From Candidatus Nealsoniibacteriota bacterium (GTDB lineage Bacteria > Patescibacteriota > Minisyncoccia > Minisyncoccales > PWPS01): 46,017 bases of DNA. The DNA lies in contig PWGJ01000086.1 in NCBI GenBank assembly GCA_003554445.1, positions 1-46,017 on the forward strand, written 5' to 3'. The notes under the pieces were generated by a model. That model made no database searches. It was not told the DNA's origin and was given only the letters and a program-made list of their open reading frames with translations. Made by a program: the position numbers and the translations under genes. Shown piece by piece: positions 16,423 to 23,297 of the stretch (positions within the stretch are counted from its first letter, which is position 1; each line of letters starts with the position of its first letter).

Positions 16423-16743
16423 TTAAAATTTTACCTCCCATTTCGGAGTAAATTTATTACCGGTCAGCTCGATCTTTCTTATTTTGCCCAATATAAAAGA
16501 ATGAGGCTCCTCATCTCCGGAACCCGTTGTGTATGCATTCAGGATATGTCCCGCTCTTATATGATCTTTATCAAAAACCAACGTCTCGCCACCGGGAGGA
16601 ATATCGGTGGTCAAGCTGTAAGGCTCAACCTCTCTCCAGCCTTCCTTGGTTTTTTCCGTTTCTGGATAATATATTCTAACAGTTTCATTATTTTTAGCCG
16701 CCTTTCCGAGAATTTTTAATATTTTTTTGAATTTCATTACCAT
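16423..16743 (-). CDS. Stand-alone WYL-like domain protein
   Basis: A 106-residue protein with the pattern of a WYL domain: ETVRIYYPE (strand with the Tyr pair), then REVEPYSLT, AYTTGSGDEEPHSFILGKIRKIELTG in pieces, where the loop before SFILGKI is the usual 'R.F.ldrI' position. WYL domains sense ligands such as nucleotides and regulate DNA-repair and defence genes. No helix-turn-helix or other DNA-binding part is present here. The assignment rests on pattern, not an exact motif. It is first in the operon with the metalloprotease and helicase-nuclease. The -10 element ends 7 bases before the ATG, which suggests a leaderless mRNA unless the ATG at 16737 is used. Confidence 0.6.
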   Translation of the reverse strand: MVMKFKKILKILGKAAKNNETVRIYYPETEKTKEGWREVEPYSLTTDIPPGGETLVFDKDHIRAGHILNAYTTGSGDEEPHSFILGKIRKIELTGNKFTPKWEVKF

Positions 16744-16750
16744 TTTAATA

Positions 16751-16759
16751 ATTATAGCA
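16751..16759 (-). promoter_or_regulatory. Extended -10 promoter of the WYL-protease-helicase operon
   Basis: Minus strand TGC-TATAAT, a perfect extended -10, with only a T-rich region at the -35 position. The predicted start is about 16744, one base before the ATG at 16743, implying a leaderless transcript. Confidence 0.62.
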
Positions 16760-16773
16760 AAACTGCACCAAAT

Positions 16774-16799
16774 AAAAAATCCTCACCGGTGGTGAGAAT
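16774..16799 (-). terminator. Intrinsic terminator of the 119-residue protein gene
   Basis: On the minus strand CTCACC-ACC-GGTGAG followed by GATTTTTTATTT. The stem is short but GC-rich with a good T run. It separates the hydrogenase operon from the WYL operon. Confidence 0.72.
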
Positions 16800-16820
16800 C
16801 AACTTTTTTTCTTGCATCTA

Positions 16821-17180
16821 TTATTGCCCGAATTCTTCTCTTATCACCAATCCCAGCTCTTGAAAAAAGCTTCTTATTATTTTCTTTTTTTGATTTAGAA
16901 AATCAAATGTGAATTTCGGCCAATTATCGGAACACTCTGCAGTAACAACATGACCCGAAACCGTAATTTCCAATTTTTTATATGCCCCTTTCGGTAAAAA
17001 ATGAAATTTGGACAAAGAATACCTCGGAACGGCTTGAACCGTCCATCTTCGAGTCTCCCCATCTTCATAACCTTCAACTTTCCACCCTTTTTCCTCACTC
17101 AATTTTTCAAGAGTTCTTTCAGTGGCTTGGTAGAGTTCATTGAAAAAAAACTCTTCAAATATTTCGGATTCTTTTACCAT
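16821..17180 (-). CDS. Unknown small cytoplasmic protein
   Basis: Not recognised. The 119 residues show no signal peptide or membrane helix. The N-terminal 30 residues look like an amphipathic helix rich in Glu and Phe. The middle has alternating hydrophobic residues (RRWTVQAVPRYSL, KKLEITVSGHVVTAEC), suggesting a beta-sheet, and the C-terminus is again helical. Short alpha-beta-alpha proteins with this layout occur in several unrelated families. It begins 40 bases after the hydA stop on the same strand and has a terminator behind it, so it is probably the last gene of the SIMPL-hydB-hydA operon. Confidence 0.65.
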   Translation of the reverse strand: MVKESEIFEEFFFNELYQATERTLEKLSEEKGWKVEGYEDGETRRWTVQAVPRYSLSKFHFLPKGAYKKLEITVSGHVVTAECSDNWPKFTFDFLNQKKKIIRSFFQELGLVIREEFGQ

Positions 17181-17220
17181 AAATTAAACTTTCATTATTT
17201 ACTTAATTTAATCACAATAG

Positions 17221-18876
17221 CTAATTAGTGTCAATTTTTTCAATCGGACTTTTTTTTGTGTAAGTCGTGTAAAAGAGTTCTTTTTTGTCTTTAATCTTGT
17301 TATAGATTTTTTTAAACTCTTTATTCGCGTGAGTCGGTTGTACTTTTTTACTTTTAGCTTCCTCAATCAATCCTCTACGGCGTGACCTTCTTATCCTTTC
17401 ATTGGTTGGAACGGGTTGTCCTCCTCCTCCTATGCACCCACCTTCACAGCTCATAAATTCAATATAATCATATAAGTTGGGGTTTTCTTGTAATTTTTCA
17501 AATAAATGAACAGCTTCACTTAATCCGTTTATCTTTTTGGTTCTGATCTTTCTTCCATTCATTTCAAAAGAAAATTCTTCCCTGTTTTTAATATTTTCAT
17601 CCATCAATTCATTACCCGTTTTTAAATAATAAGCATGTCTGAGTGCGGCCTCCATAACACCCCCGCTCGCACCATAACTTATACTGTTACCGGAAGCGGC
17701 TCCGAATGGGTTATCAAACTCCCCTTCATCCAAGCTTAAAAAATCAATATTTTTATCTCTGAATAATCTTCCCACCTCTCTAACGGTAAGCACATGATCA
17801 ACCGGCCTTCCATGTCTTGTTTTTAATTCATCTCTGGTAATTTCATATTTTTTTGAAACACAAGGCATCACGGAAACGACGGTTACATTATCCGGGTTTT
17901 GAGAAAGTTCTTTGATTACGGCTCCCAATATTATATGAGGAGATCTGACGTTTGTTATTTTATCGATAAAATCAGGATAAAAGCATTCTACAAATCTGAC
18001 CCAAGAAGGACAACAAGAAGTCATTACCGGTAAATCATCCTCCGTCTGTTCCAAAAATTCCTTAGCCTCTTCATGAGTTGTGAAATCAGCACCGAAAGAA
18101 ACATCAAAAACCTTGTCGGCCCCAACTTTCCTAAGTCCGGATATCAATTTCCCTGTTGATACGGTTCCCAGGTCCAAACCGAATTCTTCACTTATTGAAA
18201 CTCTTGCAGCCGGTGCAATTTGAAAAACAATTTCTTTATCTTCACCACCCTCAAACGGTTTAAAAACACCTTGAAATTCACCGTCTGCTTCAAATGACCC
18301 CGCAGGACAATGGTTTATGCATTGACCACAATATACACACGCTTTTTCTTTTGAGGGAGTAACTTCAAAAAGATGTCCACGCCCCTCCATTTCTAAAAAA
18401 GAAACGGGGCAAACCTCCAGACAATTGCGACAATCTATACATTTTGAAGAATCAAAATCAACGATACCTCCGAAACTTAGTTCCGGATACTCCTCTTTCC
18501 TATCATCGAATTTATTTATTTCTACAAAATATCTTCTGGCTAAATACAATAATTTACAACCCGGATTCCAAACACAGTCATCACACTCTTCTTTGTGCTG
18601 GGAAAAGAGTAATTCTAAATTGGTTTTTCTTATTTTTTGGATTTCCGGATTATGAGTAATTACTTCCATGCCGTCATAAACTTCAGTTGCACACGCAGGA
18701 AGATAGTCTTTGCAACCTTTTACCTCTACGACACAAACCCTACAACTTCCTCTGACACAAACATCGGAATGACTACAAAGAGACGGAATTTCAATGTCTT
18801 CCCGGCGAGCAACTTCCAAAATCGTCTCCCCTTCTTTCACATTATCTATATTTTTTCCGTTTATCTTAATTATCAT
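17221..18876 (-). CDS. hydA: [FeFe] hydrogenase catalytic subunit
   Basis: Iron-only hydrogenase, 551 residues, reversible 2H+ + 2e- to H2. N-terminal [2Fe-2S] domain: C34, C45, C48, C62. His-ligated [4Fe-4S]: H94, C98, C101, C107. Two [4Fe-4S] F-clusters: C146/C149/C152 with C190, and C180/C183/C186 with C156. H-cluster motifs are all intact: L1 TSCCPSW (286-292), L2 MPCVSKKYE (337-345) and L3 EFMSCEGGCIGGGGQP (C477, C481). C288 is the expected proton-relay Cys. A 55-residue tail after L3 matches the small-subunit region. The gene overlaps hydB by 11 bases. Maturases HydE, HydF and HydG are not in the window but must exist elsewhere if it is active. Confidence 0.96.
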   Translation of the reverse strand: MIIKINGKNIDNVKEGETILEVARREDIEIPSLCSHSDVCVRGSCRVCVVEVKGCKDYLPACATEVYDGMEVITHNPEIQKIRKTNLELLFSQHKEECDDCVWNPGCKLLYLARRYFVEINKFDDRKEEYPELSFGGIVDFDSSKCIDCRNCLEVCPVSFLEMEGRGHLFEVTPSKEKACVYCGQCINHCPAGSFEADGEFQGVFKPFEGGEDKEIVFQIAPAARVSISEEFGLDLGTVSTGKLISGLRKVGADKVFDVSFGADFTTHEEAKEFLEQTEDDLPVMTSCCPSWVRFVECFYPDFIDKITNVRSPHIILGAVIKELSQNPDNVTVVSVMPCVSKKYEITRDELKTRHGRPVDHVLTVREVGRLFRDKNIDFLSLDEGEFDNPFGAASGNSISYGASGGVMEAALRHAYYLKTGNELMDENIKNREEFSFEMNGRKIRTKKINGLSEAVHLFEKLQENPNLYDYIEFMSCEGGCIGGGGQPVPTNERIRRSRRRGLIEEAKSKKVQPTHANKEFKKIYNKIKDKKELFYTTYTKKSPIEKIDTN

Positions 18877-19831
18877 AAAGCTTCATAAGTGAGTTTAAAA
18901 CTTCACCGGCCACCTTGCCCAAAGGACAGTAGGAGCTCTTTTCCAATGCCAAAATAATTTCTTCTAAAAGATCACGATCATAATATCCGGAGTTAAGCAT
19001 TTCATTTATCCTGTAAATTCCCTCTCTACAAGGAGTGCATTTATCACAATTTCCATGCATTAGAAGTCGAGTAATCGATTTCATTTTCTCTTTTTCGTCA
19101 AATTTTTTCTTATCGAAAACCTTTACTGAAGCCAATCTATTACAAGTTACATCAATTTCTTGACTCGAAAGAAAAATTCCTCCTAATCCACCACCCACCT
19201 GAACTAAAAAATCGAATTTTGGGTAATTTTCGGTTTTAATCAAGACATCTCTTACGGTAAGATCTTTATCCAGCTTAAAAACGTCTTCATTTTTTACCGC
19301 TCCGGAAATACAATAAAATTTCTTTCCTTTGTATTCATCGTTTGCTATCTCTGAAATTGCGTAAAAAGTTTCTACATTATGAATCAGAGTCGGGTGGTTC
19401 CATAATCCTTGTTCAGTCGGGTAAGGAGGTTTTATTTTGGGTTCTCCCCTATTTCCTTCAATTGAATTTATTACGGAAGTTTCTTCTCCGGCAACATATC
19501 GATCATCTTTCCTTTTGATTGCTATCTCCGCCGTAAATAAATTCTTTAATTTTTTTTCAAATAACTTCAAATAATCTTTTCTTAAATAAAAGAAGCTCTT
19601 GTTGATATCAAGAACTTCAATCACCTTTTCAATTCCATCCACAACTTTTTCCGGCTCATTGTTTAAGATATATTTATCCTTAAAAACACCCGGCTCTCCT
19701 TCCGCTCCATTACAAATTAAAAATTTTTTACCGTCTTTTTCCGACAGTCGGACCCATTTTTCAAAAACCGGAAACCGACTTCCACTTCTGCCCAGTAAAT
19801 TAGCATCTCTTATTTTTTGAATTAAATCCAT
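18866..19831 (-). CDS. hydB: NuoF-like flavoprotein subunit of the hydrogenase
   Basis: Homologue of NuoF/HydB, which normally holds FMN, an NAD(P)H site and one [4Fe-4S] cluster. This one is short (321 residues): it lacks the N-terminal thioredoxin-like domain and the C-terminal ferredoxin domain of many HydB proteins. The FeS site is intact (C262, C265, C268 in CDKCTPCREG, and C302). FMN/NAD regions are altered: the usual GRGGAGFPTG loop reads GRSGSRFPVF (14-23), and NADExEPG reads NGAEGEPG (41-48). GEETS and HNVETF are conserved. No NuoE/HydC gene is adjacent. The electron partner may therefore differ from NADH. The ATG overlaps the SIMPL stop (TGATG). Confidence 0.9.
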   Translation of the reverse strand: MDLIQKIRDANLLGRSGSRFPVFEKWVRLSEKDGKKFLICNGAEGEPGVFKDKYILNNEPEKVVDGIEKVIEVLDINKSFFYLRKDYLKLFEKKLKNLFTAEIAIKRKDDRYVAGEETSVINSIEGNRGEPKIKPPYPTEQGLWNHPTLIHNVETFYAISEIANDEYKGKKFYCISGAVKNEDVFKLDKDLTVRDVLIKTENYPKFDFLVQVGGGLGGIFLSSQEIDVTCNRLASVKVFDKKKFDEKEKMKSITRLLMHGNCDKCTPCREGIYRINEMLNSGYYDRDLLEEIILALEKSSYCPLGKVAGEVLNSLMKLYDN

Positions 19832-20586
19832 CAGTTGATTTCAAATGTTACTTCCACTGAACTTCTGATCTCATTTTCACCCGGTTCTATCGGAACTTGT
19901 TGACTGTCATCAGCAGCTTCTTCCATCAGATCCATGGACACTCTTGGAGCATAAAAACCGGCAGATTCAGAATAATCAAGAACCCTACCGACACTAACCC
20001 CCAACGAATCAGCTATTAACTCAGCTTCTTCTCGTGCATTTTCAATAGCTTTTTTGCGAGCATCGATTTTCAACTCCTCCTCATTGCTAACTGAAAAAGA
20101 GAGTCCGGCCACCTTGTTGGCTCCGGCATCGATTGCACCGGCAATAAGAGAATCAATTTCATCAAGATTTTTAAACTTAATCTTTAAATTGTTTTCAACC
20201 TCGTACCCTATTATCTCTCGCTCTCTGTCTCTATTTTCGGTCGTCTCACGATAGCGCGGAGATACGCTGAAATTTAACGTTTTCATATCTTCGTCTCCCA
20301 ATCCGTTTTCCTTAAGGTAATCTCTTACCTCACTCATTTGTTGGCTATTTCTATTGGTAGCCTCACCGTAATCTTCTCCTTGAGTAACAACACTGAAAAC
20401 TATCTCGGCCTCATCGGGAACTTCGTGCAGAGTCTCCTCACCGCTTACCCTTATTGATCTTGGCTGATCCAATCCGGCATAATCACTCTTTGCAAATTCA
20501 TTCATAGTCAATGAAATAACAAAAAGAGTGAGAAAAACGATAAAAACGGCACCCAGATTATATATTAATTTTTTTGATTTATCCAT
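19831..20586 (-). CDS. SIMPL-domain (DUF541) exported protein
   Basis: A 251-residue protein with a membrane anchor at about residues 9-28 and a SIMPL/DUF541 domain outside. Typical features: IRVSGEETLHEVPDEAEIVFSVVTQG in pieces at the domain start, VRDYLKENGLGDEDMKTLNFSVSPRY, then a repeated ARKKAIENAREEAELIADSLGVSVGRVLDYSE region. BP26 of Brucella, a channel-like oligomer, is the structural reference; the biochemical role is unknown. It is the first gene of the hydrogenase operon and its stop overlaps the hydB start by one base. A functional link to the hydrogenase is not established; envelope proteins of this family occur in many contexts. Confidence 0.88.
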   Translation of the reverse strand: MDKSKKLIYNLGAVFIVFLTLFVISLTMNEFAKSDYAGLDQPRSIRVSGEETLHEVPDEAEIVFSVVTQGEDYGEATNRNSQQMSEVRDYLKENGLGDEDMKTLNFSVSPRYRETTENRDREREIIGYEVENNLKIKFKNLDEIDSLIAGAIDAGANKVAGLSFSVSNEEELKIDARKKAIENAREEAELIADSLGVSVGRVLDYSESAGFYAPRVSMDLMEEAADDSQQVPIEPGENEIRSSVEVTFEIN

Positions 20587-20616
20587 TTTCTTATTTTTAT
20601 TAACTTGCTTTAATTA

Positions 20617-20644
20617 ATTTTAACATAGAAAAAAACAAAGACAA
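20617..20644 (-). promoter_or_regulatory. Promoter of the SIMPL-hydB-hydA operon
   Basis: Minus strand: -35 TTGTCT (20639-20644), 16-base spacer, extended -10 TGT-TAAAAT (20617-20622). The -35 lies in the hairpin of the upstream terminator. The leader would be about 24 bases, without a Shine-Dalgarno. Confidence 0.5.
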
Positions 20645-20660
20645 CCGAAAATCGGTTGCC
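20627..20660 (-). terminator. Intrinsic terminator of the GerMN gene
   Basis: Minus strand CAACCGA-TTT-TCGGTTG followed by TCTTTGTTTTTTT. The stem is 7 bp, extendable by a G-C/G-U pair. It lies 30 bases after the stop at 20690. Confidence 0.82.
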
Positions 20661-20689
20661 TTTTTGCCTTTTTTACCATTTATCGTTCT

Positions 20690-21484
20690 TTACGGTTGCA
20701 AGGCGTCCTCTTCTCCTTCTACGAGAATGATCACCTCATCTACGGAATCAAATTGTGTTAAGGTTTGCTCAATTTGATCTCTTATCGATGTTACCCAAGC
20801 GGATCCACCACCGGGATCTATTTCCGCACTGAAATCAACCGTGGCCACTCCTTCTTCCAATTCAAAAGAGAGTAATTCAACCCCTTCAGGAATTGAACTG
20901 CTAATCTCTTCACCGTCTTCATCTTCGGTTAAACCGCCCAAAAGTGCAACAATTGCAGACTCTTCTACTCCGTTTACCACCTCTATCTCCCTGTTAATTG
21001 CAACTATGTCTTCAACACCGCCGATTATCTCAACAAAGTAAAGATCAACCGAAGCAGTTTCTTCTTCATCACCATTTTCTTCATCACCATTTTCTTCATC
21101 AACCATCTCTTCGGTCATCTCGTTGAAGATTTCGTCGGTAAAAGCACCGATGACTTCATTTTCTTCTACGGTAACTACGATGGTATGAGGTGTAATGACT
21201 TGCGCAGCCGCTTCATCCTCGCCCACGGTTCCGTAGCCCGCAAAATTGGAATTAAAGTCAAAAGTCACTCTAAAACGAGAATCTTCGACTTCTTCCGTGT
21301 CAACATGGGTTAATTCGTGACCACCCCTTTCGGTAAAGGTGGGAGCCTCATCTCTAACCCAGTCTTCAGCGATTTCTTCCGCTTCTTCAGCGGTGTAAAT
21401 TACGTCCTCTACTTCACTTAAAAAGTAACCGGCTACCAAAACGAGTGCTACGATTATAATTCCTATTAATACTTTTTTGTTCAT
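20690..21484 (-). CDS. Membrane-anchored acidic protein with a GerMN domain
   Basis: A 264-residue exported protein. There is a hydrophobic anchor at residues 4-20, a first domain (25-125) rich in Glu and Asp, an acidic linker with a short repeat (EENGD twice, about 133-144), and a C-terminal GerMN domain (about 145-262). The GerMN pattern is clear: VDLYFVE, ESAIVALLGGLT, SIPEGVELLSFELEEGVATVDFS and IEQTLTQFDSVDEVIILVEG in segments. The domain occurs in sporulation and envelope lipoproteins and probably binds peptidoglycan or a partner; no sporulation genes are seen here. No lipobox Cys is present. Its leader shares AGGTCG, 25 bases before the ATG, with two other acidic-protein genes. It is monocistronic. 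Confidence 0.82.
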   Translation of the reverse strand: MNKKVLIGIIIVALVLVAGYFLSEVEDVIYTAEEAEEIAEDWVRDEAPTFTERGGHELTHVDTEEVEDSRFRVTFDFNSNFAGYGTVGEDEAAAQVITPHTIVVTVEENEVIGAFTDEIFNEMTEEMVDEENGDEENGDEEETASVDLYFVEIIGGVEDIVAINREIEVVNGVEESAIVALLGGLTEDEDGEEISSSIPEGVELLSFELEEGVATVDFSAEIDPGGGSAWVTSIRDQIEQTLTQFDSVDEVIILVEGEEDALQP

Positions 21485-21531
21485 GGTATTTTTTAAAAAA
21501 TAAATTTTCGACCTTTTTTGTTTTCACCTTT

Positions 21532-21559
21532 ATTCTAACACAACTTTATTATTTGGCAA
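21532..21559 (-). promoter_or_regulatory. Promoter of the GerMN gene
   Basis: Minus strand: -35 TTGCCA (21554-21559), 16-base spacer, extended -10 TGT-TAGAAT (21532-21537). The predicted leader is about 40 bases and contains AAAAAAGGTCG at 21509-21519. Confidence 0.65.
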
Positions 21560-21560
21560 C

Positions 21561-21592
21561 AAAAACCCTCACAGCTAATTGTGAGGGTTTTT
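21561..21592 (-). terminator. Strong intrinsic terminator of the acidic membrane protein gene
   Basis: Perfect 13-bp inverted repeat, AAAAACCCTCACA (21561-21573), loop GCTAAT, TGTGAGGGTTTTT (21580-21592). The A/T flanks make it symmetric, so it could work in both directions; only the minus-strand gene at 21618 needs it. It abuts the GerMN -35. Confidence 0.9.
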
Positions 21593-21602
21593 ATACTTAT
21601 TT

Positions 21603-21620
21603 TATTGCAAATTGAAATTA
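21603..21620. repeat. 18-base direct repeat, copy 1 (copy 2 at 21973-21990)
   Basis: TATTGCAAATTGAAATTA occurs identically here, at and after the stop of the acidic gene, and at 21973-21990, where it encodes the last residues of the inositol-monophosphatase-family protein. The second copy also supplies the TTGCAA -35 of the acidic gene promoter. The copies flank the acidic gene and its promoter region at a distance of 370 bases. Confidence 0.75.
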
Positions 21621-21908
21621 CAACTCAAGGTCTTCCTCGTCTTCCTCATCTTCTTCGAGGTCTTCCTCGTCTTCCTCATCTTCTTCGAGGTCTTCTTCTA
21701 ATTCGTCATCGAAATCTTCCTCGAGATCCTCTTCGAACTCGTCGTCGAAGTCGTCATCGAGGTCTTCGTCGAAGTCGTCATCGAAGTCCTCTTCGAAGTC
21801 GTCATCAATAGGATCAATCTCTTCAACCTCATCAGTCATCGCTACTCCTATGATAACGAGTAAAACGATAATTACTGCAACAACAATTAAAATTGTTTTT
21901 TTATCCAT
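21618..21908 (-). CDS. Extremely acidic single-pass membrane protein
   Basis: A 96-residue protein: short MDKK start, one transmembrane helix (about 5-24), then some 70 residues that are almost only Asp and Glu with spaced Leu or Phe (FDDDFDEDL, LEEDEEDEED patterns). The helix orientation by the positive-inside rule puts the acidic tail outside. No known domain is present. Possible roles are cation or calcium binding, surface charge, or interaction with basic proteins; none can be chosen. A 30-bp tandem duplication encodes part of the tail. The gene has its own promoter and terminator. The Arg-rich frame on the other strand (from 21581) is only a shadow of the acidic codons. Confidence 0.8.
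   Translation of the reverse strand: MDKKTILIVVAVIIVLLVIIGVAMTDEVEEIDPIDDDFEEDFDDDFDEDLDDDFDDEFEEDLEEDFDDELEEDLEEDEEDEEDLEEDEEDEEDLEL
21631..21690. repeat. Exact 30-bp tandem repeat in the acidic protein gene
   Basis: Bases 21631-21660 and 21661-21690 are identical, encoding two in-frame copies of a ten-residue Glu/Asp/Leu block. It lies within a longer imperfect TCTTCC/TCGTC-rich repeat to about 21805. Identity at the DNA level points to a recent slippage or unequal recombination event. Confidence 0.93.
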
Positions 21909-21951
21909 TTTTTTAGCTCATTAATTTAAGCCGACCTTTTTTCCTTGTAGA

Positions 21952-21980
21952 ATTATAAAAGAAATGAAAATCTATTGCAA
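21952..21980 (-). promoter_or_regulatory. Promoter of the acidic membrane protein gene
   Basis: Minus strand: -35 TTGCAA (21975-21980), 17-base spacer, -10 TATAAT (21952-21957). The -35 lies inside the 3' end of the upstream gene. The leader of about 37 bases contains AAAAAAGGTCGG, with AGGTCG at 21932-21937. Confidence 0.6.
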
Positions 21981-22766
21981 ATTGAAATTAAGTTCTATCT
22001 CTCCATTGGTTGCCAGAAGATCTATCTTATCATCAACACTGAGTTCATCTATCTCAATTAACTCTTTGCTTGAATCGTATAAACTTCCTCCCGCTTCGTT
22101 TAAAATAACAATTCCTGCAGCTATGTCCCATATCGGTATATTGTATGTTAAGTAGCCTTCTGCTCTGGCTGACGCTATCCATGCGAGCTCGATAGCGGCG
22201 GACCCTATCTTTCGAAAATCTTTGGTCTTCGAGTAAACCTCTTCAAAATTGGCAATAATTCTTTCATTTGATTTTTCGGTTCCTTCACAAAAAATAAAAT
22301 AAGAATTATTCAAATTATCTTCATTTGAGACATTTAGCCTCTTTCGCTGTCCGGTCTCGATATCTTGCCTGTAAGAACCTTCATTCACGATCCCGAAGAA
22401 CCGCTCACCTAAAGATGGAGCTTCTATTACCCCTAAAAGCGGAGTTCCGTTCCTCCATAGTGAAATTGAGACACTGTAAAATGGATTATGATTTTCAAAA
22501 TTGCCCGTTCCATCCAATGGGTCGATTATCCACAAAAAATCACCCCCTTTGTCGACTAAGCCCGATTCTTCGGTTAAATAAGAGTGTTCCGGGAATTCTT
22601 TTTCTATTCCCTTTTTAATCAAATCATCCATTAAATGATCAAAGATACTCTTAACCTCTTTGCTCGTACCTCTCTTATCGGCATTTTCAGATCGAAAAGA
22701 CTCTTTTAGTTTAAGACCCGCCTTCTTAGCAACTTTTTGACTGAATTTTAGATATTTTTTCTTCAT
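21972..22766 (-). CDS. Inositol-monophosphatase-family phosphatase
   Basis: Lithium-sensitive, Mg2+-dependent phosphatase fold (IMPase, SuhB, CysQ, HisN-type), about 264 residues. Motif A is WIIDPLDGTGNFENHNPFYSVS in parts, with the metal-binding Asp-Pro-Leu-Asp-Gly-Thr; the upstream Glu is in YLTEESG. Motif B is IPIWDIAAGIVILNEAGG. All metal ligands are visible, so it should be active. The substrate (inositol phosphate, histidinol phosphate, PAP or sugar phosphate) cannot be decided. The start is the ATG at 22766: the alternative TTG at 22793 lies upstream of the -10 box, so it would not be in the transcript. The predicted leader is only about four bases. Confidence 0.9.
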   Translation of the reverse strand: MKKKYLKFSQKVAKKAGLKLKESFRSENADKRGTSKEVKSIFDHLMDDLIKKGIEKEFPEHSYLTEESGLVDKGGDFLWIIDPLDGTGNFENHNPFYSVSISLWRNGTPLLGVIEAPSLGERFFGIVNEGSYRQDIETGQRKRLNVSNEDNLNNSYFIFCEGTEKSNERIIANFEEVYSKTKDFRKIGSAAIELAWIASARAEGYLTYNIPIWDIAAGIVILNEAGGSLYDSSKELIEIDELSVDDKIDLLATNGEIELNFNLQ

Positions 22767-22776
22767 ATTGGGTAAA

Positions 22777-22804
22777 ATTATAACGAAGCTCAAAATTAAT
22801 TCAA
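22777..22804 (-). promoter_or_regulatory. Promoter of the inositol-monophosphatase-family gene
   Basis: Minus strand: -35 TTGAAT (22799-22804), 16-base spacer, -10 TATAAT (22777-22782). The predicted transcription start is near 22770, almost at the ATG at 22766. Confidence 0.62.
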
Positions 22805-22805
22805 G

Positions 22806-22829
22806 AAAAAAGCGCCCTTCGAAGGGCGC
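22806..22829 (-). terminator. Intrinsic terminator of the 142-residue protein gene
   Basis: Perfect palindrome GCGCCCTTCGAAGGGCGC (22812-22829) with a T run after it on the minus strand (A6 at 22806-22811). The stem could be 7-8 bp around a TTCG-type loop. Confidence 0.9.
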
Positions 22830-22848
22830 CGGTTTTATTTTTTTGTAT

Positions 22849-23277
22849 TTAAAGTCTGTCTCTATTTTTTTCGACTAATTTTTCTTTGAAATGTTCGGGG
22901 GGACTCAAGTCTATCGTAGTCGGTATGGTATAAAATCTAATGAAAAAATTAGAAGAAATAACGGGTGAGTACGCTTCAAATTCATATCTTCCGGGAAATA
23001 CACTAAGAGAACCTCTTAATTTCATCTTTTTTCCAAAATTAAAATCGATTCTGGATACCGATTCTCTTGGACTTATTCCTACAACGTAAAACGGCAACAC
23101 GGTCACTTTCTTCTCATCCAAAAATACGTCCTGTGAATAGATTTTTGCACCAGCTTTAACTTCTACCTCCTTGTGAAGCTTTATTGGCGCAACTCTTAAA
23201 AAGGTCCTGATTAAATCAAAATCTTTTTCCGGAAAATAGCTTCCGATCTTTTCAAAGTTATCTTTTTTAATGTTCAT
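22849..23277 (-). CDS. Unknown beta-rich protein
   Basis: Not recognised. The 142 residues lack a signal peptide or membrane helix. Alternating hydrophobic patterns (KVTVLPFYVVGI, MKLRGSLSVFPGRYEFEAYS) suggest a beta-sheet protein; a helix-like segment lies at the N-terminus. Cys residues are absent. The start has an excellent Shine-Dalgarno (AAGGAGGGGGT, 4-5 bases before the ATG), unusual among its neighbours and suggesting strong translation. It is monocistronic, ends in a strong terminator, and is divergent from the OLD-family gene with overlapping promoters. A link to that gene is possible but not shown. Confidence 0.7.
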   Translation of the reverse strand: MNIKKDNFEKIGSYFPEKDFDLIRTFLRVAPIKLHKEVEVKAGAKIYSQDVFLDEKKVTVLPFYVVGISPRESVSRIDFNFGKKMKLRGSLSVFPGRYEFEAYSPVISSNFFIRFYTIPTTIDLSPPEHFKEKLVEKNRDRL

Positions 23278-23297
23278 TTTACCCCCTCCTTAGCAAA

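Noticed and set aside
21581..21811. Arg/Leu-rich plus-strand frame opposite the acidic gene
   Set aside because: It is the antisense reading of Asp/Glu codons and overlaps a terminator; no ribosome-binding site.
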